Of a stretch of DNA of 27,246 nt, positions 15,419 through 23,076 are shown piece by piece. The position numbers and the translations under genes were made by a program. The stretch covers positions 1-27,246 of the forward strand of contig JAJKFJ010020227.1 in the NCBI GenBank assembly GCA_027382625.1, read 5' to 3'. A model generated the notes under the pieces. It saw only the letters and a program-made list of their open reading frames with translations. It had not been told where the DNA came from and ran no database searches. Within the stretch, counting starts at the first letter, position 1; each line of letters begins with the position of its first letter. The stretch comes from Tetmemena sp. SeJ-2015 (Eukaryota > Ciliophora > Spirotrichea > Sporadotrichida > Oxytrichidae).

Positions 15419-16702
15419 CTAGCCAGCCGCTGATTCCACCATGCGCGGGCTCTCGGCGGCGAGCGGCGTGAACAGCGGATGCGCCACGCGCACGGGCACG
15501 ACATCCAGCCAGGCACCGAGCACGGTGTGGTCCTCGCAGCCACGGGCCGCGCTTCGCCAGCCCACCAGGCCCGGCCCGCGGCGCAGGCAGAACTCGAAAC
15601 CGATGTCCGCCAGCGCTTCGCCGGCTCGCGGCTTGGCACGGTAGGCCAGGCCGTGCACCTCGTCGTGTGCACCTTCCAGCAACTGCACCAGGGCCGCCAG
15701 GATGCAGCCGTCGCCGAGGATGTCCAGGAAGTAGCGCTCGGACTGGCGCAAGGGCGCGAACCCTGGCGCCATCGGCTCGATGCGCGGCTCGCAGAGCTTG
15801 GTCGCGGCGGGCGTGGTTTCACCCGTCGCCAGGTCATGGCGGTCGCCGTGGTCCAGGTAGCTCAGCCGAGCATCGCGCAGGTTGAAGGCCGGCAGCGCGT
15901 CGTCCTGTGAGGCTTCGCGCAGGTCCACGAGCACCGCGCCGCTGCCGCCGATGACCTCCAAGGAAGGCCCCTTGATGACCACGGCCGCGTTCTCGTCCAC
16001 GCCCAGGCCGAAGCGGTAGCCCAGGCGCCGCATGGCCGGCAGCAGGCGGCCGATGCGCCCGCGCTTGAGGAAGTGCTGGTCCACCAGCAGGTCGGGCACC
16101 ACGAAGCCGAAGCCCCGGTCGTACTCCTGCCCGGCGCGCCACTGGCCGCGCAGCACCGCCAGGTTGTCCATGGCGTCGCGGAACATCAGCCGGCTCATCA
16201 CCGCGGCGCCGGCGCTCGTGCCGGCGATGACGCCCCCTGCAGCGAAAACAGAGCGGATGGCGGCGAGCATCGGTGTGTCGTGCCCGTGGGGCTGCAGCGT
16301 GTCGACAAGGTACTCCTGGGCACCACCCGAGAAGAACACCGCGCGGGACGCCGCCACGCGGGCGATGAGCGCGGGGTCGTGGAGCGTGGCCTGCAGGTCC
16401 ACACCTTCCAGGTGCGGCGCCAGTGGCACGGACTCAGCCCGGGCCCCACAGCGGTTGAGCGACGCGACGATCTGCGCGGCGATGCGCTCGGGCTCGTAGG
16501 CCGCGGTCGGGAAGACGGCGATGGGCGCCCCCGGCCCACCGGCTTCGTCGACGATGCGCTGCCAGACCGCGTCGCTGTCGGACTTCAGCGCGCCGCCGAT
16601 GACGATGACGGTGCCGGCTTGTGAGGTGCTGGGCAAGATGGACGCGGAACAGGCGTGGGTCACTGGCCTGCCATCTTGGCAGGCCGGACGGCTTTTCGAC
16701 AC
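15419..16702 (-). CDS. Cyanophycinase (peptidase family S51), form without signal peptide
   Basis: A 427-residue serine exopeptidase predicted to release beta-Asp-Arg dipeptides from cyanophycin. Residues aligned with the known CphB active site are all present: Gln129 in FFSGGAQ, nucleophile Ser163 in AGTSAGAA, and Asp208-Gln209-His210 with Arg214, Arg216 and Arg219 in DQHFLKRGRIGR. After this core comes an extra C-terminal part of about 150 residues, also found in the neighbouring paralogue. There is no signal peptide, suggesting the cytosol. The start is uncertain: GTG at 16702 gives the longest form, while GTG at 16663 directly follows a perfect hairpin and still leaves a full domain. Neither has a strong ribosome site. 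It lies 60-99 bp after the exported paralogue. Confidence 0.9.
   Translation of the reverse strand: MSKSRPACQDGRPVTHACSASILPSTSQAGTVIVIGGALKSDSDAVWQRIVDEAGGPGAPIAVFPTAAYEPERIAAQIVASLNRCGARAESVPLAPHLEGVDLQATLHDPALIARVAASRAVFFSGGAQEYLVDTLQPHGHDTPMLAAIRSVFAAGGVIAGTSAGAAVMSRLMFRDAMDNLAVLRGQWRAGQEYDRGFGFVVPDLLVDQHFLKRGRIGRLLPAMRRLGYRFGLGVDENAAVVIKGPSLEVIGGSGAVLVDLREASQDDALPAFNLRDARLSYLDHGDRHDLATGETTPAATKLCEPRIEPMAPGFAPLRQSERYFLDILGDGCILAALVQLLEGAHDEVHGLAYRAKPRAGEALADIGFEFCLRRGPGLVGWRSAARGCEDHTVLGAWLDVVPVRVAHPLFTPLAAESPRMVESAAG
16665..16685 (-). repeat. Perfect 9-bp hairpin at the start of the second cyanophycinase
   Basis: GGCCTGCCA and TGGCAGGCC pair around a three-base loop. It lies between the two cyanophycinase genes or inside the first 13 codons of the second, depending on which GTG is used. 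There is no T-tract after it on the minus strand, so it is more likely to affect translation or RNA stability than to terminate. Confidence 0.55.
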
Positions 16703-16762
16703 CGGGTCAGGCCCGAGGCATGCAACGGGTGTGACCAGGTGTGGGCTTGGCTGGCGCTGCCG

Positions 16763-18241
16763 CTACTGGCCCGACGGCGCAGAGGCCGGTGGCGCAGCCG
16801 ACGTGGCCGCTGAAGCCCCGGGTGGCGAGGCCTTGGCCGGCCCCGCCCAGCCGCCGTACAGCGGCATGGGCAGCCGCACCGGGGTGATGTCCAGGTACAG
16901 GTTGGTCACGGTGAACTGCTCGCCACCGAACTCCTCGGTGCTCCAGCCCAGCGAGTCCGAGCCCTTGTAGAGGCGGAACAGGAAGCCCAGTTCGGCCAGC
17001 GGGTCGTTGGGGCGCGGCAGCACGTCGAAGGCCAGGCCCTTGACCTCCTTGCGTACGCTGTCGATCAGCCGGCTCATGGCGCCGGAGATGGTCGAGTCGC
17101 CCAGCATGTCGAGGTGGAAGAAGTCGTCGGTGTAGTAGGGCTTGAAGCTCGGCGACTCGGCGTCGTGCAGGTCGCCGCGCAGCTTGGGCGCGGACGGCGT
17201 GGTGGAGCGGGCGCGCATGTGATAGCGGTCGCCATGCTCCAGGTAGGACAGCCGCGCCCCCTGCACGTTGAAGGCGCCGAGCGTCGGGTCGCTGCGCGCT
17301 TCGGTCAGGTCCACGATCATGCAACCGCGGTCCCCGATGACCTCGATCTCGTCGCCGCGGATGATGGCCGCCGTGTTCTCGTCCACGCCCAGGCCCAGCT
17401 TGTAGCCCTTGGCCATCATCAGCGGGATCATGCGGCCGAAGCGCCCGCGCTTGAGGAAGTGCTGGTCGACGAACAGGTGCGGGCCGACGAAGCCCAGGCC
17501 GCGGTCGACCTGCTTGCCGTCGGCAAAGCGGCCCTTGAGGATGTTCACGACGCTGGGCGCGTCGCGGAACATGATGGTGCTCATGATGGCCGCGCCGGCC
17601 GACGTGCCGGCCACGACGCCGCCCTTGCGATAGACGTCCCAGATGGCCTCCAGCATGGGCGTGCTCTGGCCGCCAGGCTGCAGCACGTCGACGATGCGCT
17701 CCTGCACGCCGCCGGTGAAGAAGATGCCCTTGGCCGCCTTGACCTTGGCGATGAGGGCGGGGTCGCGCACGACCTTGTTCAGGTCCACCCACAGGAACTT
17801 GGGCGCCACGGGCAGGGCTTCGGCCACCGCGCCGCGGCGCTGCAGCAGGTCCACCACCTGCTTGGCGCTGGCTTCGGGATCTTCGCTGGCCGTGCCGAAA
17901 ACGACGAAGCGTGCCCCCTTGCCGCCGGCCAGCTGCACGATGCGCTGCCAGACCTCCTCGTTGTCGGCCTTGAGAGCCCCGCCAATGGGCACGGCGTAAC
18001 CGCGGATCGCAGCGGGGTCGGCCTCCGGCAGGGGCTGCAGCGCACCCGTCGTGGCCGAGGCCGGCGTTGTGGCCTTGGCAGGCGCCGCAGGAGCGGCCTT
18101 GGGGCTGGAGGCCGCAGGCGCCGGGCGCAGCAGCTTCAAAACCTGCGGCGCGCTCGCCGCGGGCGCCGTCGTCGCGGGAGCCGCCTGTACGCCCATGGCC
18201 ACCGCCATTGCCGCCACACCGGCCCAGATCCATGCCCTCAT
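16763..18241 (-). CDS. Exported cyanophycinase (peptidase family S51, CphE-like)
   Basis: A 492-residue protein with a signal peptide at residues 1-20 (MRAWIWAGVAAMAVAMGVQA), an Ala/Pro-rich linker to about residue 70, the S51 catalytic domain, a C-terminal extension and an Ala/Ser/Pro-rich tail. The catalytic set is complete: Gln180 (FFTGGVQ), Ser214 (AGTSAGAA), Asp259-Gln260-His261, then Arg265, Arg267 and Arg270 in DQHFLKRGRFGR. Cytosolic CphB enzymes are about 270 residues; the longer, exported form resembles extracellular CphE of pseudomonads. The ATG at 18241 is chosen because AAGGAGGG lies eight bases upstream; an in-frame GTG at 18247 is too close. A TonB-dependent receptor is transcribed divergently. 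Its final location, periplasm or outside, is not shown by sequence. Confidence 0.93.
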   Translation of the reverse strand: MRAWIWAGVAAMAVAMGVQAAPATTAPAASAPQVLKLLRPAPAASSPKAAPAAPAKATTPASATTGALQPLPEADPAAIRGYAVPIGGALKADNEEVWQRIVQLAGGKGARFVVFGTASEDPEASAKQVVDLLQRRGAVAEALPVAPKFLWVDLNKVVRDPALIAKVKAAKGIFFTGGVQERIVDVLQPGGQSTPMLEAIWDVYRKGGVVAGTSAGAAIMSTIMFRDAPSVVNILKGRFADGKQVDRGLGFVGPHLFVDQHFLKRGRFGRMIPLMMAKGYKLGLGVDENTAAIIRGDEIEVIGDRGCMIVDLTEARSDPTLGAFNVQGARLSYLEHGDRYHMRARSTTPSAPKLRGDLHDAESPSFKPYYTDDFFHLDMLGDSTISGAMSRLIDSVRKEVKGLAFDVLPRPNDPLAELGFLFRLYKGSDSLGWSTEEFGGEQFTVTNLYLDITPVRLPMPLYGGWAGPAKASPPGASAATSAAPPASAPSGQ

Positions 18242-18249
18242 GCCCACAA

Positions 18250-18257
18250 CCCTCCTT
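18250..18257 (-). promoter_or_regulatory. Strong ribosome binding site of the exported cyanophycinase
   Basis: AAGGAGGG on the minus strand, eight bases before the ATG at 18241. It excludes the GTG at 18247 as the start. It is one of the strongest such sites in the window, suggesting efficient translation once the gene is transcribed. Confidence 0.75.
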
Positions 18258-18407
18258 GGTGAGACTGCGCATCATGACAGAGCGCAGATGACGTCTTGCC
18301 CCTAATCCTGAGAATGCGGCCGTGGCGCGGGCGAGACGAAAGCACGGGTGGACACCGGCAGCGCGCGGCACCGTGCCTAGACTCGCGCGAAACACGGAGC
18401 GCTCACC

Positions 18408-18866
18408 ATGAAGACCCCCTGCCCTTCCCGCCTTGCGGCAGCCGCCGCCCTGCTCGCCCTGAGCTGCGGCGCCCAGGCCCAGACCTCGCTTGAACGCGTG
18501 GAGATCACCGGCACCGCCATCAAGCGCATCGAGGGCGAGACGGCGCTGCCGGTTCAGGTCATCACCCGCAACGAGATCGACAAGGCCGGCGTCACGACCG
18601 CCGCCGAGCTCATCGCCCGCATCAGCGCCAGCGCCAACAACCTGACCGACGGCGGCAGCGTCGCCTACGGGGGCTTCCGCGACCAGATGGGCTTCAACGC
18701 CGCCAACCTGCGCGGCCTGGGCGTGTCGTCCACCCTCGTGCTGCTCAACGGCCGGCGCATGGCCAATTTCGCGTCGCCGGGCGACGCGGCGGGCGTGGAC
18801 CTCAACAGCATCCCCGCCGCAGCCATCCAGCGCGTGGAGATCCTGCTGGACGGCGCCTCGTCGCTG

Positions 18867-18899
<33 letters not shown>

Positions 18900-21101
18900 T
18901 TCATCACCCGCAAGGACTTCACCGGCGTGGACATCAACGCGCTGGCCGGCAACACCACCGAAGGCCATGGCGCAGCCAAGCGCTCGGCCACGCTGGCCGG
19001 CGGCTTCGGTGACTTCGGGCGCGACGGCTTCAACGTCTTCGGCGTGCTGGACTTGCAGAAGACGAGCAGCCTGAATGCCTCCAAACGGCAGTTCATCAAG
19101 GACTTGGACATCCCTGGGCAACTGCCGGACTTGCTGTCCAGCGCCACCTTCCCCGGCAACATCCGCCTGTCCCGCTACCAGTTCAACACGCTGGTGGACG
19201 AGGGCTACTCCAGCAACGGCAAGACCGTGATCGACTCCCGCACCGTCAACCCGGCTGCCGCGACGGGCTGCAACCCGCCCGCCAACCTCTACCTGCCGGA
19301 CGGCATCGGCGGCGCCGATGGCTGCACGTTCGACTACATGCGCGACATCGAGCTGTACCCGAAGTCGACCAAGAGCAGCGCCTTCACGCGCGGCATCCTG
19401 AACCTGGGCGGCGGCCATCAGCTGTTCGCCGAGGTGTCGCTGGCCCGGGCCCGCACGCTCTATACCGGCACGCCCAACCGCGTGGACGCCGACATCGACG
19501 TGGCGCTGGTGCCGGCCTTCAAGGACAGCGCGCTCAATGGCCTGGATGCCGATGACGAGGAGCGCATCATCACCGTGCGCACACGCATGGCCGAAGCGGG
19601 GCTGCGCACCAGCGAGCTGGTGGCCAACAGCACGCGCTTCGTGCTCGGAACGCAGGGCATCGTGGCCGGGTGGGACTACGAATGGGCGCTGAACCACAGC
19701 ACCAGCAAGGTCTCCGACCGCGACCACCAGGGCTACCTCAACGAGCAGATGATCCGCGACGCCTTCGCCAAGGGCACCATCAGCCCGTTCAAGGCCTCGG
19801 ACGCCAAGGGCCTGGCCCTGTACGAAGCCGCCCAGATCCGCGGCGAGGTGCGCCGCGCGACAGGCACGATGGACAGCCTGGACTTCAAGGCCTCCAAGGC
19901 CCTCATGGCCCTGGCCGGCGGCGACCTGGCCGTGGCGTTCGGCGGCGAATACCGCCGCGAGAAGCAGGACTACCACCAGTCCGACGCCCTGAAGCAGGAC
20001 CTGATCCTCGGCGAGACCTCGCAAGGCCCGGACTCCGACTTCGGCAAGTCGCGCAAGGTCGGTGCGGTCTTCGGCGAGCTCAGCGCGCCCATCACCAAGC
20101 AGCTGGAGCTGGCCGCGGCGCTGCGCTATGAGCACTACCAGGTCAGCGGCGGCGCGGCCAGCCCCAAGGTCGGCCTGAAGTACGTGCCCATGCCCGAGCT
20201 GCTGCTGCGCGCCTCGGTCGGCAAGGGCTTCCGGGCGCCGAGCCTGTCGGACCTGTACCGCCCGGTGACGCAGGGCTCGTCGGCCACGTTGGTGGACCCG
20301 GTCTGCCTGGCCGCCGACCCGAGCAACACCGTCACCGACTGCTCCGACATCTGGACCACGCTGAACTTCAGCAACGCCAAGCTCAAGCCCGAGAAGTCGC
20401 GCCAGTTCTCGCTCGGCGCCGTGTTCGAGCCCAAGCCCGGCGTGAGCCTCAATGTCGACTACTGGAACATCGAGAAGAGCAACCTCATCAGCACGCTGGG
20501 CGTGGACGTCATCCTCGGCAACCTCGCCAAGTACGGCTCGCTGGTGCACCGCGACGAAGACGGCGTCATCGACACCATCGACCTCGTCAAGGAAAACCGC
20601 GGCAAGCAGCGCATCTCGGGCCTGGACCTGGGCGTGAAGCTCGGTGGCCTGAAGACGGCGTTCGGCGAGTTCGGCCTGCGCCTGAACGGCACGCTGACGC
20701 TCAAGTCCCAGCAGCAGACCGGCAATGGCGACCCCTTCGTCAGCAACCTGGGCGTGTTCATCAACGACGGCGTCGTGCAACGCTGGCGCCACAGCCTGGC
20801 GCTGGACTGGGAAAGCGGTCCGTTCTCGGCGACGCTGTCCAACAGCTACCTGCAGGGCTACGACGACCAGCACATCATCGGCAAGGCCGACCGCAAGGTG
20901 GGCGCCTATTCGTTGTGGAACCTGTCGGCCGGCTGGGAGGCCACCAAGCAGCTCACGCTGCGCGCCGGTGTGCAGAACCTCGCCAACACCGCGCCGCCGT
21001 TCTCGCAGCAGGCCTGGTTCTTCATGTCGGGCTACGACCCGAGCTACACCGACCCGCGCGGCCGCTTCATCTACGCCAGCGTGAAGTACGCCTTCCGCTG
21101 A
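18408..21101 (+). CDS. TonB-dependent outer-membrane receptor divergent from the cyanophycinase operon
   Basis: An 897-residue receptor with a signal peptide (residues 1-24, ending GAQAQ) and a plug domain with RVEITGTAIKRI, LPVQVITRNEIDKAG, NLRGLGVSSTLVLLNGRRMA and VEILLDGASSLYGSDAIGGVINFIT. The barrel contains the conserved GKGFRAPSLSDLY and LKPEKSRQFSLG segments and ends in SVKYAFR, so one Arg follows the usual terminal Phe. Two loop regions carry Cys pairs (TGCNPP...ADGCTF and PVCLAA...TDCSD), probably disulfides. GGAG precedes the ATG. The ligand is unknown. A short divergent gap to the exported cyanophycinase suggests shared control and a cyanophycin-derived peptide ligand; this is inference. 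A siderophore or carbohydrate ligand remains possible. Confidence 0.93.
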
Positions 21102-21107
21102 TCAGCG
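21096..21107. repeat. 12-bp palindrome across the receptor stop codon
   Basis: CGCTGATCAGCG is self-complementary and includes the receptor stop TGA. The convergent thioesterase gene ends 14 bp further on. There is no T-tract, so a terminator role is doubtful and it may be chance. Confidence 0.25.
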
Positions 21108-21115
21108 CAAGACCC

Positions 21116-21535
21116 TCAGCTGACGATGGCACGCACCCAGTCCGGCAAGGCAATGGCCTTGTCGGTCTGGGCGTCGAACCACAGCGTGGTGGCGCCGCCC
21201 TCGGCGTAAATGACGCCCGGCTCCTCGGGGCGCTCCAGGGTGATCCAGGTCTCGAAGCTCGTGCGGCCGGGGTCGCTGACGTAGTGCTTGGCGAGCACCT
21301 CACCCGGCGCCTTCAGCTGCCGGTAGAAATTGCAAAAAGCGTTCACGATGACCGGGCCCTGCCCGCCCGGGTTGGGTGGCGCGCCGATGGACGCGAGCCA
21401 GTCCACCCGCGCCATCTCGAGATAGCGGAAGTAGAGCGTGTTGTTGATGTGGCCCATGGCGTCCATGTCGCCCCAGCGCATCTGGATGCGCAGCTCGAAG
21501 GTCAGCTTCTTCTCGGCGGGGACGACATACCTCAT
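21116..21535 (-). CDS. Acyl-CoA thioesterase, 4HBT (hot-dog fold) family
   Basis: A 139-residue single hot-dog-domain thioesterase. The family signature is RWGDMDAMGHINNTLYFRYLEMARVDWL at residues 20-47, holding the catalytic Asp and the conserved GHxNN. It would hydrolyse acyl-CoA or 4-hydroxybenzoyl-CoA-type thioesters in the cytosol. Length is normal for the YbgC/FadM-like group. The ATG overlaps the YceH stop as ATGA. The neighbouring SDR and ETF:quinone oxidoreductase suggest a link to fatty-acid oxidation. The specific acyl substrate cannot be read. Confidence 0.92.
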   Translation of the reverse strand: MRYVVPAEKKLTFELRIQMRWGDMDAMGHINNTLYFRYLEMARVDWLASIGAPPNPGGQGPVIVNAFCNFYRQLKAPGEVLAKHYVSDPGRTSFETWITLERPEEPGVIYAEGGATTLWFDAQTDKAIALPDWVRAIVS

Positions 21536-22155
21536 GGCTGGATGCCCAGTTCGGCAGCGATGCGGTTGACGAGCTGGCGCAGCGAAGCCACCTCGGCTCG
21601 AAGCAAGGCGACCTCCTCGTCGCGCGGCTGGGCCACGGCGGCGGCCTGCTCGACGGACGCCACCGGCCCGCACAGCAGGTGAGCCCAGCGGGCCTCGCGC
21701 GCGCCCGGCGCCTTGGGGAGCTTGATGGCCATGGGCTGCTCGCGCGCCGCGAGCTCCTCCAGGAAGCCTTCCACCGAAGATACATCGGCGAAGCGGTGCA
21801 GCCGCTCGGTGTTCTGGCGCAGCTCGGCAGCCGTCTGCGGGCCGCGCAGCATGAGCTGGGTCAGCAGTGCCACCGCAGCCCCCGGCAGGCCCATGCCGCG
21901 GGCGAAGTTGTGCTCGTAGCGCAGCACGCGGCTGCCGCTGACGGTGTTCACGAGTGAGAGGCTCTTGAGCTCCTCGACGGTCGCGAGCACCTCGGCCTCG
22001 GGCACGTCCATCACCGGGTCGCGTGCCGTCTTCTGGTTGCAGCCAGCGGTAAGCGCGTTCGCCGACAGCGGGTAGCTGTCGGGCACGGTGTGCTCCTTCT
22101 CGACAAGGACCGCCAGCACGCGGGCCTCCAAGGGGGTCAGGTCTCGACGGCTCAT
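21532..22155 (-). CDS. yceH: YceH family (DUF480) winged-helix protein
   Basis: A 207-residue protein matching the YceH/DUF480 family: LTPLEARVLAVLVEKEHTVPDSYPLSANAL at the start, GCNQKTARDPVMD, a second winged-helix unit with LMLRGPQTAAELR, and a C-terminal coiled-coil-like segment (EEVALLRAEVASLRQLVNRI). The function is not established; the fold suggests nucleic-acid binding. It lies six bases after the SDR stop and overlaps the thioesterase start by four bases, so the three genes form an operon. Confidence 0.92.
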   Translation of the reverse strand: MSRRDLTPLEARVLAVLVEKEHTVPDSYPLSANALTAGCNQKTARDPVMDVPEAEVLATVEELKSLSLVNTVSGSRVLRYEHNFARGMGLPGAAVALLTQLMLRGPQTAAELRQNTERLHRFADVSSVEGFLEELAAREQPMAIKLPKAPGAREARWAHLLCGPVASVEQAAAVAQPRDEEVALLRAEVASLRQLVNRIAAELGIQP

Positions 22156-22161
22156 GCGCGC

Positions 22162-22944
22162 TCAGACTCCAAAGCCGTCGTCCGCCTGGATGACCGCGCC
22201 GTTGATGAAGTGGCTCTCGTTGGCGCACAGCATCAGCAGCGCCGTGTCCAGGTCCTGCGGCTGGCCCACGCGTTTGCGCGGCAGCAGGTCGATGAGCTTC
22301 CTGCCCTGCTCGGTGCCCCAGTGGTGGTGGTTGATCTCGGTGTCGATGTAGCCCGGGCAGATGGCGTTCACGTTGATGCCGTACTTGCCCCACTCCAGCG
22401 CCATCGCGCGCGTCATGTGGACGACGGCGGCCTTGCTCATGGCGTACACGCCGATCTGGCTGAGCACGCGCAGGCCCGCCATCGAGGCCACGTTGACGAT
22501 GCGCCCGCCGATGAAGGTGCCCGGCGCCGAGCCGCGCGCGCGGGCCAGCATGCGCTTGCCCACCTCCTGCGCGACGAAGAACGCGCCGCGCGTGTTGGTG
22601 TCCATCACGTAGTCGTAGTCGTTCTCGGTGACGTCGGTCAGGCGCTGGGTGGTGGAGACGCCGGAGTTGTTGATCAGGATGTCCAGCGTGCCGACCTCCG
22701 TCTCGGCATGCGCCACGGCCGCCTTGATGCTGGCCACGTCGGTGACGTCGAGCTGCACCACGTGGGCGTCGCCACCGTTGCCCTCGATCTCGGCGCGCAG
22801 GTCCTTCAGCCGCTCGATGCGTCGCCCGGCCAGCACGACGCAGGCGCCGGCCTTCGACAGCGTGCGGGCGAACTGCGCGCCCAAGCCGCTGGAGGCCCCG
22901 GTGACCAGGGCCACGCGGCCCTCGAGATTGATGGAGTAGCTCAT
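22162..22944 (-). CDS. Short-chain dehydrogenase/reductase, classical, complete active site
   Basis: A 260-residue NAD(P)-dependent oxidoreductase. The cofactor motif TGASSGLG lies at 15-22, NNSG at 92-95, and the catalytic Ser154, Tyr167 and Lys171 are present (VASMAGLRVL, VYAMSK), followed by NAICPGYIDTEI. I chose the ATG at 22944, which begins just before the fold; the frame is open a further ten codons. It heads the operon with YceH and an acyl-CoA thioesterase and is divergent from ETF:quinone oxidoreductase. A 3-hydroxyacyl-CoA dehydrogenase-type role is plausible but not shown. Confidence 0.92.
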   Translation of the reverse strand: MSYSINLEGRVALVTGASSGLGAQFARTLSKAGACVVLAGRRIERLKDLRAEIEGNGGDAHVVQLDVTDVASIKAAVAHAETEVGTLDILINNSGVSTTQRLTDVTENDYDYVMDTNTRGAFFVAQEVGKRMLARARGSAPGTFIGGRIVNVASMAGLRVLSQIGVYAMSKAAVVHMTRAMALEWGKYGINVNAICPGYIDTEINHHHWGTEQGRKLIDLLPRKRVGQPQDLDTALLMLCANESHFINGAVIQADDGFGV

Positions 22945-23014
22945 GTGACTGCCTTGTGATTGAACCCCGGCCATCCTAGCGGCCTAGAGCAGGAGCACTA
23001 AAAAAGCACGACCG

Positions 23015-23043
23015 TTCGATTCCCGCTCCAGCCTCTCTAGAAT
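23015..23043 (+). promoter_or_regulatory. Possible sigma70 promoter of the ETF:quinone oxidoreductase gene
   Basis: A -10-like TAGAAT lies at 23038-23043, 17 bases after a poor -35 (TTCGAT, 23015-23020), about 34 bp before the start codon. The -10 differs from consensus at one base; the -35 match is weak. Confidence 0.3.
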
Positions 23044-23076
23044 CGCGCGCAATTCAATGCTGCTGGAGACTTGCCC

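Noticed and set aside
16665..16685. Hairpin as an intrinsic terminator between the cyanophycinases
   Set aside because: No T-tract follows the stem on the minus strand, and the downstream gene has no evident promoter of its own.
16707..20873. 1388-codon open frame on the minus strand over the TonB receptor and cyanophycinase
   Set aside because: It runs antisense to the receptor and in a wrong frame over the exported cyanophycinase. The translation is low-complexity with no recognisable motif.
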